Positions 27,975 through 37,103 of a stretch of DNA of 64,000 bases are shown in pieces; position 1 is the stretch's first letter; each line of letters opens with the position of its first letter. The DNA lies in assembly GCA_035566435.1 (NCBI GenBank), contig DATMRF010000105.1, forward strand, positions 265,629 to 329,628. The letters run 5' to 3'. Under the pieces are notes generated by a model. It was not told where the DNA came from. It did no database searches and was given only the letters and a program-made list of their open reading frames with translations. Made by a program: the position numbers and the translations under genes. This DNA comes from DATMRF01 sp035566435. Lineage in GTDB: Bacteria; Verrucomicrobiota; Verrucomicrobiia; Limisphaerales; UBA8199.

Positions 27975-29027
27975 ATGAGCAAAGCAGTTCTGCTGGTCAA
28001 CCTCGGCTCGCCCGACTCGCCGTCCGTGCCCGATGTCCGGCGCTACTTGCGCGAGTTTCTCATGGATGGACGCGTCCTGGACGTGAACTGGTTTCTGCGC
28101 TTCTGCATTGTCAATTTCGCCATTCTCCCCTCCCGCCCCAAGCAGTCCGCACACGCCTATCAGTCCATTTGGACTCCTGAAGGCTCGCCGCTGATTGTGA
28201 TTAGTCGCAAGGTCGAAGCTGCGCTGCAATGCGAAGTCAACGTTCCGGTTGCGCTGGCGATGCGCTACCAGCATCCATCGATCCCCGCCGCGGTTCGCCA
28301 GCTTTCACGGCAGGGTGGCGATGAGGTCCTGCTCATTCCGCTGTTCCCGCATTATGCCATGTCGAGCTACGAAACCGCCGTGGTGCGCGTCCGGGAGGTC
28401 GCGGCGCAAATCGCGCCGGGCATGAGAATTCACGCGCAACCGCCCTACGGCGACCATCCGGATTACATCGCGGCCCTGGTTGCCAGCGCTCAGCCGTTTC
28501 TCACTAAGGGTTACGACCATCTTCTTTTCAGCTTCCACGGGCTGCCCGAGCGCCACCTCCGCAAGGCCGACCAAACTGGGTGCCATTGTCTCACGGTTCA
28601 GAACTGTTGCGAAACTCCCAACCCCGCCCACGCCACCTGTTACCGCGCGCAATGCCTGAAGACCGTCGCTGCTTTTGTCCAGGCAGCAGGGATCCCGGGA
28701 GAGAAATACTCCATCGCATTCCAGTCCCGCCTCGGGCGCGATCCCTGGCTGAAGCCCTACACAGACCACGAACTGCCCAGGCTAGCCGCGAACGGCGTTA
28801 AAAAACTACTGGTGATATGTCCGGCCTTTGTCTCCGACTGTTTGGAAACCTTGGAAGAAATTGGTTTGCGTGGACGCGACAGTTTCTTAGGGGCCGGTGG
28901 TCGCGAGCTCTCGTTGATCCCGTGCCTGGACGAGCATCCGCTCTGGGTCAAGACGCTGGCAGGAATGGTCCGTCGCTTTGCCCCAACGTCCAACAAGGAC
29001 GCCGCGGTGGTTGCTCCGAAGGTTTAG
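27975..29027 (+). CDS. hemH: Ferrochelatase
   Basis: Inserts ferrous iron into protoporphyrin IX to make heme. 350 residues from the ATG at 27975 (MSKAVLLVNLGSPDSP). Conserved parts are the opening LVNLGSP, IPLFPHYAMSSYETAV, SFHGLPERHLRKAD with the metal-site His, AFQSRLGRDPWLKPYTD and CPAFVSDCLETLEEI with the catalytic Glu region. An internal Cys-rich loop (CHCLTVQNCC ... CYRAQC) matches a variant seen in some gamma-proteobacteria; whether it holds a metal or cluster is unknown. The 115-base gap after hemG carries a CCACTCC tandem run. Confidence 0.95.
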   Translation: MSKAVLLVNLGSPDSPSVPDVRRYLREFLMDGRVLDVNWFLRFCIVNFAILPSRPKQSAHAYQSIWTPEGSPLIVISRKVEAALQCEVNVPVALAMRYQHPSIPAAVRQLSRQGGDEVLLIPLFPHYAMSSYETAVVRVREVAAQIAPGMRIHAQPPYGDHPDYIAALVASAQPFLTKGYDHLLFSFHGLPERHLRKADQTGCHCLTVQNCCETPNPAHATCYRAQCLKTVAAFVQAAGIPGEKYSIAFQSRLGRDPWLKPYTDHELPRLAANGVKKLLVICPAFVSDCLETLEEIGLRGRDSFLGAGGRELSLIPCLDEHPLWVKTLAGMVRRFAPTSNKDAAVVAPKV

Positions 29028-29047
29028 CGCAGCCGCACAAGCCTGCC

Positions 29048-29338
29048 CTACCGCGCCATCGCCGGACGCAAGGGTTCAACCAGGATGATCTTCGCCAATT
29101 GCGCGCTGATAGCCAGCCGGGCATTGCAGACCTGGCAAATGAAGTTGGTCTGACTGGTCAGCAGCTTGATGATCTGGTCCTCGCAGAAACCCAACTCCCG
29201 CAGGCGGTTCTGCATCTCCGGCGACGCACACAGCCGCTTGATGCGGACCGCCACGCCGGCTTTCACAAGGCTCAAAGGACAGACTTCGCAACGGGCTTCC
29301 TCGCCACAACCAGCTTCAACTGCTTTGGTCCAGTTCAT
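29048..29338 (-). CDS. FeoA-domain protein with N-terminal cysteine cluster
   Basis: 96 residues. The C-terminal 65 residues fit the FeoA/SH3-like fold (IKRLCASPEMQNRLRELGFCEDQIIKLL ... ICQVCNARLAIS). FeoA-type proteins support ferrous-iron uptake or metal-dependent regulation. A short Cys-rich leader (CGEEARCEVCPLS) precedes it, and extra cysteines occur inside the fold, which may bind a metal. No FeoB is present in the window. The gene is convergent with hemH and is preceded by a palindrome at 29435-29448 that resembles an FNR-type box. Confidence 0.8.
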   Translation of the reverse strand: MNWTKAVEAGCGEEARCEVCPLSLVKAGVAVRIKRLCASPEMQNRLRELGFCEDQIIKLLTSQTNFICQVCNARLAISAQLAKIILVEPLRPAMAR

Positions 29339-29434
29339 ATCAACACCGTTAAGTCTCGGCGCTGCGACTGATTCTCACCACACGGATTTTGCCATTCAAT
29401 TGCCATAATTTGCAGCACCCGCCTCGATAGAATA

Positions 29435-29448
29435 TTGACCTGGGTCAA
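29435..29448. promoter_or_regulatory. Candidate FNR/CRP-type operator upstream of the feoA-like gene
   Basis: TTGACCTGGGTCAA is a palindrome with 6-base arms and a 2-base centre. FNR boxes follow TTGAT-N4-ATCAA, and the related TTGAC-N4-GTCAA form occurs in the same family. It lies 97 bases upstream of the FeoA-like start on the minus strand. Co-control with iron and heme genes is plausible, but no FNR homologue is seen in the window. Confidence 0.4.
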
Positions 29449-29536
29449 ATCAGCGCCGGTTTTTCACTGAAATGACGGCAAAGATGTTGGACGCAAACAA
29501 AAGCGCCGGCTTCGCCTTTGCGTCCTTTGTGCCCGC

Positions 29537-31093
29537 TTATGGCTGCCTCGTGGGGAAGCTCATTTCGGCGACGAACGCTTCCTGAAAATGCGCGTCTTCG
29601 TTCAGCGGCACATGCTTTATCCTGGCGAGGATGTCCGGGTAGGCCCCGTCGTGCTGAGCCAGGTTAAACAGGGCCAGTTTCGCGCCGAGCAGTGCGGTGT
29701 TGCCCGAGGCGCGGAGCTTTTCCGCCGGAACGTCCAACAGCCCGATGCGGCGAGCGCTTGCCTGGTTAACGTAGTTGCCGAATGCGCCCGCAAGATAAAT
29801 CTGTGTCAGGTCCGCTTTAGCGGCGCCCCATTGTTCGAGGAGGAGCTTCAAGCCGGCAGCAATCGCCCCTTTGGCCAACTGCAACTCCCGGATGTCACGC
29901 TGCGTCAGAGAAACCGCCGGAGCAAGCCCAAGCGAGGCGCCGCGCGCAAGCCGCCCATTCGGCTGGATCCAGCCGAGGTCGAGTCCGCCTGCGACCGCGT
30001 CCACCAGCCCGCTGCCGCAGATGCCGCGGGCTGGGCCGTTGCCGATCACGTGACATTGCAGCCTGCCGTCGATTACGTGGGCCTCTGAGATGGCGCCAGT
30101 CGCCGCGCGCATGCCGACGGAAATCCGCGCGCCTTCAAACGCCGGGCCCGCCGCGGTAGAAGCGCACAACAGACGGCCGCGATTGCCCACGACGAGCTCG
30201 CCGTTCGTGCCCAGGTCGATCAGCGCAGCCAAAGCATCGCTCTCATGCAGTTTGGTCGCGAGCACCCCGGCCAGAATGTCGCTGCCGACAAACCCTCCCA
30301 GGCACGACAGAAAATGAACCGTCGGATTCCCCGCCAACTTCCAACCCAGCTCGGCGGCTGGGAACACCTGGAGTCCAGGCGAAGGCGATTCGAACGGCAC
30401 ATGAGACAACGGCTCAACGCTTAGACCACAAAACAGGTGGTGCATCACCGTATTCCCCACGACCACGATGCTCCTCAACGCGGAGCACGCGCTCCCCGCT
30501 TCGGCCTTCCCCACTGCGCACAGGAGTTCTTCGATGAGCCGACCGATCTGCTCCCTCACGAGCCGTTCCAGCGTACGGTGTCCCTGCGCGGCGACGGCAA
30601 ACTCGACGCGGCTCATGATATCCGCCCCATGAACCGCCTGGATGTTCAAGGCCGTGCTGACTGCCAGCACCTGGCCGGTGCGAAGGTCGAGCAGCTGGGC
30701 TGCTATCGTCGTGGCGCCGAGATCGATCGCCACACCCCAACCTTCTTGAGGTGTAAACCCAAAAACCGAATCGTCTGTGAGAATGGGCGCCTCCCATTGG
30801 GCGAGTTCGAGCCTCAGGTCTGTGGTCGCGACGGCGCGGCAGGCCAGTCGTGAGCCCTGCGCCAGTTCTATTGGGGTGAGTTTCACCCGATCCTCAGCTG
30901 TGACGGCCAGCGAACCCGATAGAACTTTAAACTTGCACCCCTTGCAGAGCCCGTGTCCGCCGCATGGGAACTCAACGCCATGCCCGAACAACAGGTCCTG
31001 TAACGGCGTGCCCCGTGGCACGCTGAGCACCTCTCCCAGGGGGAGGAGTTCAATCTGGACGAGGTCGCTCGAGTTTCGGGCGAGGTCACTCAC
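29537..31093 (-). CDS. Corrinoid activation protein (RACo-like): ferredoxin plus ASKHA domain
   Basis: 518 residues. Residues about 10-95 form a plant-type 2Fe-2S ferredoxin with Cys44, Cys50, Cys53 and Cys85 (CGGHGLCKGC, LACRAV). The rest is a DUF4445/ASKHA ATPase-like region (GVAIDLGATTIAAQLLDL, NTVMHHLF, IDLGTNGELVVGN, LAGAFGNYV). RACo-type proteins use ATP and an electron to return inactive Co(II) corrinoid to Co(I) in methyltransferase systems. It is somewhat shorter than typical RACo (about 630 residues). The start is GTG, overlapping the upstream gene's stop by 4 bases. The UroD-type methyltransferase at 56552 and the DUF1638 protein at 58055 may belong to the same system. Confidence 0.85.
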   Translation of the reverse strand: MSDLARNSSDLVQIELLPLGEVLSVPRGTPLQDLLFGHGVEFPCGGHGLCKGCKFKVLSGSLAVTAEDRVKLTPIELAQGSRLACRAVATTDLRLELAQWEAPILTDDSVFGFTPQEGWGVAIDLGATTIAAQLLDLRTGQVLAVSTALNIQAVHGADIMSRVEFAVAAQGHRTLERLVREQIGRLIEELLCAVGKAEAGSACSALRSIVVVGNTVMHHLFCGLSVEPLSHVPFESPSPGLQVFPAAELGWKLAGNPTVHFLSCLGGFVGSDILAGVLATKLHESDALAALIDLGTNGELVVGNRGRLLCASTAAGPAFEGARISVGMRAATGAISEAHVIDGRLQCHVIGNGPARGICGSGLVDAVAGGLDLGWIQPNGRLARGASLGLAPAVSLTQRDIRELQLAKGAIAAGLKLLLEQWGAAKADLTQIYLAGAFGNYVNQASARRIGLLDVPAEKLRASGNTALLGAKLALFNLAQHDGAYPDILARIKHVPLNEDAHFQEAFVAEMSFPTRQP

Positions 31094-32754
31094 CTCTGGA
31101 TTCGATAGAATCGGGCAGGTCCGTTGGCGGGGAACGTGGCGCTGAAATGGCCAGGGCTGACCTGCGTGATGTTAGAAGCCGCAACCGGCGAGTAACCTCC
31201 GGTCACGACCGCCGCGCTCACTACGCTTAAGCTTGTGACCGTATCGCTCGCCGAACCCGTGAAGAATAGTGTAACCGTGCCGTTCGTAACCGAGAAGCCC
31301 GTGATCACTGGCGGGGCAGGCGGCTGAACCAGCACTTGCATGACCGCAACGGTCGTCGCCTGGTTGGTGCCGGGGGGTGAAAATGCGCGCCAGTAACCGT
31401 ACCAATCGTCGATGTAATATACGTTGCCCACGGCGTCCCAGGCGCAATCTGTATTCTGATGCTCCGTGTAGGGCTGGTTGTCCATGGAAATCCCAAGGTC
31501 GAGATTGGCGAGTGCGGCGCCATTGGTCGCGTAGAGGATTTTGATGTTGCCATTATCTGGCAACAGGCTGCCGATCCCTTCAAAGCACACCGCCACGTAA
31601 GTGCCGGTCGGGTCCACGGAAATGCCATTGGCCCCGCCATAGGTGTCGTCGCCGGCGCCGACCGCCCAAACGGGGTTTGTCTCGGCGACATTGGCATTCG
31701 TGGAGGGATCGTAGGCTGGATACCTAAACACGCGGGGGCTCGAGTCCCCAGCGGCGGAGATCGATTGGCACGTGTAAATATTGCCGTATTTATCCAACGC
31801 AACGGCGCTGAAGCTGTGATTGGTGCCCAAACCTACGACCGTCGCGCCTTTGTCATTGGCAGCACAGGTACCATTCGAGGTCACTCCCCATTTCAGGATG
31901 CCATCAGTCGAGAAGCTATCTGCCATCCAGATCTCCGTATTGGTCCCGCTGCCTGCCACCGCCGGCCCGCTGAGCTGGGCGCCGCTCGGCTGATTGTTCG
32001 TTTGCAGCACATACAACAACGCGTTGCTCGAGAACGTTGGGTCCCAACGGTAAACTTCACCAGCGTTAACCAAATCATCAACATAGACGTAATCATCTGC
32101 GGACACTGTGAGCTTCCAGGGGCTGACGAAATTACCGGTCCAGGCATGGCCATCCTGGCCGGTGCTTGAGACGCCTTCATCAGCGGGACTGGCGTCGGCA
32201 TTCATCCTGAGGACGCCAACCACGTCCCCTGCTCGAAGGTCGGGGCTGGGCCCGAGGTCTGAGTTGGCGACAAAGATTCTGCCAAAGTAAATGCTGTTGG
32301 TGTTCTGATCCACGGCGATACCGCGCCCGGACCAGACATAGGTGGCGTCGCCATCAACCGTCGTTTGAGTCCAGCTCGTGTAACCGCTGGACGCCGCGGT
32401 GATTCGCACCGAGTAAGCGCCCAGCGCGACGTAGTTCGAGTTCGCATCCTTGCCATCCCAGACCACGCTGTTCGTACCGACCTGAGTGCCGGCCCCGTTA
32501 TTTGTAACGTTCAGGCTGCGAACCACCATCGTTCCCGAAAGCACCTGGATCGTAACACCGAGTGACGCCGGTTCGTTCAGGATATAACTGATCGTGACGC
32601 TGTCGCCGGCGGCGGCCAGGACGTTCGTCGCGCTACCGTTGAGCTTGATGTTCGTCGCGTACACGTTGGCGTGCGCCGAATATGTAACGAGCGTCGCCGC
32701 TAGTATCAAACCTCCAATGACCAGGCCTTGTTTCAGGGATTGCTTCAACTTCAT
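31090..32754 (-). CDS. Secreted beta-propeller protein with FlgD-like Ig domain
   Basis: 554 residues from the ATG at 32754. The signal peptide MKLKQSLKQGLVIGGLILAA... AHA is clear. An Ig-like FlgD-type domain (NIKLNGSATNVLA, SVTISYILNEPASLGVTIQVL, NSVVWDGKDANSNYVALGAYSVRI) occupies about residues 30-125. A propeller-like region follows with repeated phrases such as GRGIAVDQNTNSIYFGRIFVA, AVALDKYGNIYTC and AWDAVGNVYYIDDW. The C-terminus has a fibronectin-like stretch (PPVITGFSVTNGTVTLFF). The product is probably exported; no enzymatic signature was seen. Base composition is less GC-rich than its neighbours. It overlaps the RACo start by 4 bases. Confidence 0.75.
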   Translation of the reverse strand: MKLKQSLKQGLVIGGLILAATLVTYSAHANVYATNIKLNGSATNVLAAAGDSVTISYILNEPASLGVTIQVLSGTMVVRSLNVTNNGAGTQVGTNSVVWDGKDANSNYVALGAYSVRITAASSGYTSWTQTTVDGDATYVWSGRGIAVDQNTNSIYFGRIFVANSDLGPSPDLRAGDVVGVLRMNADASPADEGVSSTGQDGHAWTGNFVSPWKLTVSADDYVYVDDLVNAGEVYRWDPTFSSNALLYVLQTNNQPSGAQLSGPAVAGSGTNTEIWMADSFSTDGILKWGVTSNGTCAANDKGATVVGLGTNHSFSAVALDKYGNIYTCQSISAAGDSSPRVFRYPAYDPSTNANVAETNPVWAVGAGDDTYGGANGISVDPTGTYVAVCFEGIGSLLPDNGNIKILYATNGAALANLDLGISMDNQPYTEHQNTDCAWDAVGNVYYIDDWYGYWRAFSPPGTNQATTVAVMQVLVQPPAPPVITGFSVTNGTVTLFFTGSASDTVTSLSVVSAAVVTGGYSPVAASNITQVSPGHFSATFPANGPARFYRIQR

Positions 32755-32907
32755 TATTCGACTTTCTCTATCGTTGCTTTGCATGCTCGCAAAGCCGCCC
32801 AAAATGGCCCAGTCTTTTTAGCAGGTGTAGCCAGAGTGACAACCAAATTATGAACCGCTGCGCAGCGCTGATTACAGAAACCAGCCGGCGCGCTTTATAG
32901 GCGAGTC

Positions 32908-33666
32908 ATGGCGACCGAGCTTTTCGAGGTCATCTACGAGGATTCCGGCTTGCTGGTCGTCCATAAGCCTGCCGGGTTGGTTTGTCATCCGACCAAGACC
33001 GACGAGTACTCGAGCCTGATCAGCCGCGCGCGTCTTTACTTGGGGAAAGAAGTCCATCCGCAATTGGTCAACCGCCTGGACCGCGAGACCAGCGGTGTCA
33101 CGGTGCTCGCCAAGACTCATAAGGCCGCTCGCCAGTTGCGCGGCCTTTGGGAAAGCCGCCGGGTCCGCAAAGAATACCTCGCTGTCGTTCACGGTCATGT
33201 GCGCGAGGACCGCGGGCTCATCGATGAGCCCTTGGGCAAGGACGAGAACAGCCGCGTTGCCATCAAAGACTGTGTGCGTCCCGATGGCGCGGCGGCTCAA
33301 ACTGAATATTGCGTGGAACGAAGATTTGAGCGAGCAGGACTCTCAAGCGAACCGAATTCCACGCTCCGCGGGGATCACCTGCAGCCGTTCTCCCTGGTGC
33401 GGCTGTCTCCCGTAACCGGTCGCAAGCACCAACTCCGAATCCATCTCGCTCACCTCGGCCACCCGATTGTTGGCGACAAACTTTATGGCGGCGACGAGGA
33501 TTTATATTTGGCTCTGGTCGAAAACCGCCTAACGCCCGAGCAGTGGAAAAGACTGCTCCTTCCCCATCATGCTCTGCATGCCTCGGAAGTGCGTTTCGTC
33601 TGGCACGCGCAGGAACAGGTCTTCAATTCCAACCCCGAACCCTGGTTCGCCGAATTTATACACTGA
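32908..33666 (+). CDS. RluA/RluD-family RNA pseudouridine synthase
   Basis: 252 residues. Isomerises uridine in rRNA or tRNA. The catalytic motif is VNRLDRETSGVTVLAKT, with the Asp of RLDR as nucleophile. Other family marks are YEDSGLLVVHKPAGLVCHP, KEYLAVVHG and the GRKHQLRIHLAHLGHPIVGDKLYGG block. It lacks an S4 domain, as in RluA-like short forms. The exact rRNA site cannot be assigned by sequence alone. Divergent from the propeller gene with a 153-base gap that should hold both promoters. Confidence 0.93.
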   Translation: MATELFEVIYEDSGLLVVHKPAGLVCHPTKTDEYSSLISRARLYLGKEVHPQLVNRLDRETSGVTVLAKTHKAARQLRGLWESRRVRKEYLAVVHGHVREDRGLIDEPLGKDENSRVAIKDCVRPDGAAAQTEYCVERRFERAGLSSEPNSTLRGDHLQPFSLVRLSPVTGRKHQLRIHLAHLGHPIVGDKLYGGDEDLYLALVENRLTPEQWKRLLLPHHALHASEVRFVWHAQEQVFNSNPEPWFAEFIH

Positions 33667-33829
33667 AAAGACTTCCCCCACGCGGCAACGGGTTGGTTAG
33701 CTTCCGTTTCCATGGATAGAGTTAGGCGGAGATCCCCCCTGCGCATGCACCACGCATCACGAATCATTTTCCAGTTTCGCGGGTCTTCCTCTCCATTTAA
33801 CCTTCCGGGTGCTCTCGATTCCGAAAACG

Positions 33830-34957
33830 ATGCGGGCGGTGGTCTATCGTGGCCTCAATAATCTCCGGGTCGAAACTGTGCCCGTGCCGGCGACCGGTGC
33901 AGACGAGTTGCTCGTCAAAGTAGCGGTCTGCGGAGTTTGTCCGACTGACATAAAAAAGATTCAATATGGCACCGTGCCGCCGCCGCGGATCTTTGGCCAT
34001 GAAACCGCGGGTACGATCGTTCGCGTGGGCACTCGCGTCAGGCGATTCAGGGTCGGCGAGCGGGTCGCGTTGCACCACCACGTGCCCTGCCTTGAGTGCC
34101 ACGCCTGTCGCCACCACGCCTTCGCCCAATGTGCCCAATACAAGCGCACCGGCATCACCGCCGGGTTCGAGCCTGCGGGGGGCGGCTATGCCGAATACGT
34201 GCAGGTAATGCCCTTCGTATTGCCCGGCGTGGTGAGGCTCCCGGTCCGCAATTCGTTCCTTGAAGGCGCGATGCTCGAGCCGGTGAACACAGTGCTCAAA
34301 GCGGTCAAGCGCCTCACGCTGCTGCCCGCCGACACCGTGTTGGTGGCGGGGCAGGGGCCCATCGGGCTGATGTTTACCCGTCTGCTGGCGCTGCGGGGAG
34401 TGAACGTCGTCGCCACAGACTTGCTCGAAACTCGTTTGCGGCTGGCTCGCAAGTTCGGCGCGAGATGGGCCGTCCGCGTGGGCCATTCAATCGATGACCG
34501 ATCCCTGACCACTCGCCGCAAGTCCAAGTCGGACTTGTCACCTCCAAGCTCCAAGATCATCTCGCGGCTGACGCTGGCTGGGCTGGTCCAGCGTGTCACC
34601 CGTGGCCGAGGACTGGATGCGGCGGTGCTCGCGGTTCCTTCGGATGCGGTGATGAGGGAAGCGCAGGTGCTCGTTCGCGGCGCCGGGCAGGTTTTGCTGT
34701 TTTCCCACACTCGCCGGGGCGAGCAGGCTACCCTGGATCTCGCCACGATTTGTGTGGATGAAAAAGACCTCATCGGCAGCTATTCCGCAGATTTCCGACT
34801 CCAGGGCGAGGTGGCGCGCCTGGTCTTTTCGCGCCAGCTCGACGCGCGCCAGCTCGTCACCCATCAATTTCCGCTCGAGCAAACCGCCGCCGCTGTCTCG
34901 CTCGCGGCACACCCCTCAGCGGCATCCCTGAAGATTGTGGTGTCACCCGAAGCCTGA
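33830..34957 (+). CDS. Zinc-dependent alcohol dehydrogenase-like oxidoreductase
   Basis: 375 residues from the ATG at 33830 (MRAVVYRGLNNLRVETVPVP); a GTG at 33809 is in frame. It is a medium-chain dehydrogenase/reductase. The catalytic zinc region is VCGVCPTDIKKI and GHETAGTIVRVG; the structural-zinc lobe is CLECHACRHHAFAQC. The Rossmann fold follows (VLVAGQGPIGLMFTRLLALRG). It resembles sorbitol/threonine dehydrogenase types. The run TTRRKSKSDLSPPSSK (about residues 226-241) is a low-complexity insertion in the coenzyme domain, with the inverted words AAGTCC and GGACTT at its core. Substrate unknown. Confidence 0.9.
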   Translation: MRAVVYRGLNNLRVETVPVPATGADELLVKVAVCGVCPTDIKKIQYGTVPPPRIFGHETAGTIVRVGTRVRRFRVGERVALHHHVPCLECHACRHHAFAQCAQYKRTGITAGFEPAGGGYAEYVQVMPFVLPGVVRLPVRNSFLEGAMLEPVNTVLKAVKRLTLLPADTVLVAGQGPIGLMFTRLLALRGVNVVATDLLETRLRLARKFGARWAVRVGHSIDDRSLTTRRKSKSDLSPPSSKIISRLTLAGLVQRVTRGRGLDAAVLAVPSDAVMREAQVLVRGAGQVLLFSHTRRGEQATLDLATICVDEKDLIGSYSADFRLQGEVARLVFSRQLDARQLVTHQFPLEQTAAAVSLAAHPSAASLKIVVSPEA

Positions 34958-35123
34958 CTCGCACGATCCGACTTCCCGATTCACTTGGCTACTTCGGAAG
35001 TTTGCTTCGAGCCTCCGCGTCGTGTTTGGCCGAGCTGAAGGCCGATCAGCGATCACCACTTCTAACCCTCTAGAAGGACTGCCGCATTGCCAAAGGGTTC
35101 TCCTCCTGCCTAGTATTTGGTTT

Positions 35124-36512
35124 ATGAAACGGTATTTTGCGGTGGTCCTGTTCCTTTTGCTGGCGGGTTCTTCCGGCGCGCTGGCCGCGGGACCCGATGA
35201 TCAGTATGTAACGGTTTTCAATCTCGTCCAGGAGGCTGATGCCCTCAGTGCCGCACAGCCGGAGCGAGCGCTGGCCAAATATCGTGAAGCGCAGACCGCT
35301 CTGCTGAAGTTCCAGAAAGATAACCCAAACTGGAGCCCGAGCGTGGTGAACTTCCGCCTCGATTATCTTGTGAGCACGATCGCCGGCCTCTCCGGCAAGG
35401 TACCGTTGCCTGCCGCCCCTTTGTCTGTTACCAAAACCCAGCCTGGCCAAGCCGCGGCGTCGCCGGCGCCATCTGCGCCCACCCAACCCGCGAAACCTGC
35501 CGCCCCGGATGATTGGGAGAACCAGCTTGGCGCGCTCAAGGACCAGGTCCGCCAATTGCAGGCGGATAAGGGCCTTCTGGAGGCCAAGCTCAAAGAGGCA
35601 TTTTCCGCTCGGCCCGCCGAGTCCGACCCTCGGGAATTGGCCCGGGCTGAACAGACCATCAATGCGCTTCAAAAAGAAAACGATTTGCTGAAGGTGGCCG
35701 TCGAAAGCGAAAAGTCAAAGAAAGGCATGGAGGCTGCCAACAAACCAGCAGCCAGTCGGAAGGCCAAGGGTTCCGCCGCGCTTACACAGGAGTTGGAGAG
35801 CGAGGTCACAACCCTGCACTCGCGGCTGGACGTGCTCGAGGCGCGCGCGGTCCCGTACACAGCTGAGGAACTGGCGCTTCTTAAAAAGCCGGAGCCGAAA
35901 TTGCCGCAGGCTGCGGCGAGGACCAGCGATAAGCCCATGAGCGAACTGTCGCCCGGGCTGGCTATCCTCGTGGCCCAGGCCAAGCAGTACTACCAGGCCG
36001 GGGAGTTCGACAAAGCTGAGGTCAGTTATTCCGAGGTGGTGCGCCAGGATCCCAAGAACGTGCCGATGCTAACCGACCTTGCGAGCATTCAAATAGAAGC
36101 CAATCACCTCGAAGCAGCGGACACGAATATTAAGCAAGCCCTCACTCTCGCTCCCGATAGTGCTTACGCGCTGTCGGTCCTCGGGCGGTTGCGCCTGCGC
36201 CAGGGCAAGTTTGACGACGCTCTCGACGCCTTGAGTCGCGCCGCAAAGCTCGAGCCGGCCAACGCCGAGGTCCAAAATTTTCTCGGCCTGACGCTTAGCG
36301 AAAAAGGACTGCGTGGGCCCGCCGAAACGGCCTTGCGGAAGGCCGTGGAACTCGATCCCAACTACGGTGTGGCGCACAACAACCTGGCCGTCGTTTATGT
36401 CACCGGCCAGCCGCCGGCCGTCGAACTGGCACGCTGGCATTATCAGCACGCTCTGGCGGCCGGCGCTCCGCGCAACCCTCAGCTTGAAAAACTGCTCGAT
36501 GCCAAGCGTTGA
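35124..36512 (+). CDS. Secreted tetratricopeptide-repeat protein
   Basis: 462 residues from the ATG at 35124, preceded by a signal peptide (MKRYFAVVLFLLLAGSSGALA). A first helical part (about 25-90) resembles a half TPR. A Pro/Ala-rich linker leads to a coiled coil (about 130-260: WENQLGALKDQVRQLQADKG). The C-terminal 190 residues contain about four TPR units (AKQYYQAGEFDKAEVSYSEV, ADTNIKQALTLAPDSAYAL, ALSRAAKLEPANAEVQNFLG, ALRKAVELDPNYGVAHNNLA). A scaffold for envelope protein interactions is likely. A run of AACGCTC words follows the gene. Confidence 0.85.
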   Translation: MKRYFAVVLFLLLAGSSGALAAGPDDQYVTVFNLVQEADALSAAQPERALAKYREAQTALLKFQKDNPNWSPSVVNFRLDYLVSTIAGLSGKVPLPAAPLSVTKTQPGQAAASPAPSAPTQPAKPAAPDDWENQLGALKDQVRQLQADKGLLEAKLKEAFSARPAESDPRELARAEQTINALQKENDLLKVAVESEKSKKGMEAANKPAASRKAKGSAALTQELESEVTTLHSRLDVLEARAVPYTAEELALLKKPEPKLPQAAARTSDKPMSELSPGLAILVAQAKQYYQAGEFDKAEVSYSEVVRQDPKNVPMLTDLASIQIEANHLEAADTNIKQALTLAPDSAYALSVLGRLRLRQGKFDDALDALSRAAKLEPANAEVQNFLGLTLSEKGLRGPAETALRKAVELDPNYGVAHNNLAVVYVTGQPPAVELARWHYQHALAAGAPRNPQLEKLLDAKR

Positions 36513-36578
36513 GGCGTTAGACCGTTTTAGCGCTTCAACGCTCTTCACGCTCTAACGCTCTCAACGCTCCACCCCCGC

Positions 36579-36998
36579 ATGCGCCAAGCCTGCACCGAGT
36601 TTAGAATCCCAACCCGCGGCCGTGGCCTGTACGAGTTCACGGACGAGGTAACTGGCTGGCTCTCCCAAAACCATTTCCAGACCGGCTTGCTAACACTCCA
36701 CGTCCGTCACACCTCCGCCTCGCTGTTGATCCAGGAGAATGCCGACCCCGATGTGCGGCGTGACCTGGAGGCGTTTTTCACTCGTCTCGTGCCGGATGGC
36801 GACTCCCTGTTCGTCCACACCGTTGAGGGTGAGGACGACATGCCCGCTCACATACGCACCGCGCTGACCGCGGTGAACCTCTCAATTCCGCTTTCGGGCA
36901 GCGGGCTGGCGTTGGGCACGTGGCAGGGCATTTACCTTTGGGAGCATCGCCGGGTGGCGCACACGCGCCGGGTTGCCGGGCACTTGATTGGCGAATGA
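36579..36998 (+). CDS. YjbQ family protein (UPF0047)
   Basis: 139 residues, the full length of the UPF0047/YjbQ family. Conserved motifs are LLTLHVRHTSASLLIQENADPDV, the Glu/Asp-rich EGEDDMPAHIRTAL and the C-terminal LGTWQGIYLWEHR. Some members have been reported to have thiamine-phosphate-synthase-like activity when overproduced; the cellular role remains unclear. It follows the TPR gene by about 66 bases made of AACGCTC repeats. Confidence 0.92.
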   Translation: MRQACTEFRIPTRGRGLYEFTDEVTGWLSQNHFQTGLLTLHVRHTSASLLIQENADPDVRRDLEAFFTRLVPDGDSLFVHTVEGEDDMPAHIRTALTAVNLSIPLSGSGLALGTWQGIYLWEHRRVAHTRRVAGHLIGE

Positions 36999-37103
36999 CG
37001 CGCCGAACGGACTGCTATCGTCGCCCTGCCGCATCGGGGTTCTGTCCCGAATAAGCTGGCCAACCGCGCCATGGGCTGGCATTTTCCGCCAGCCTTGAAG
37101 CTC

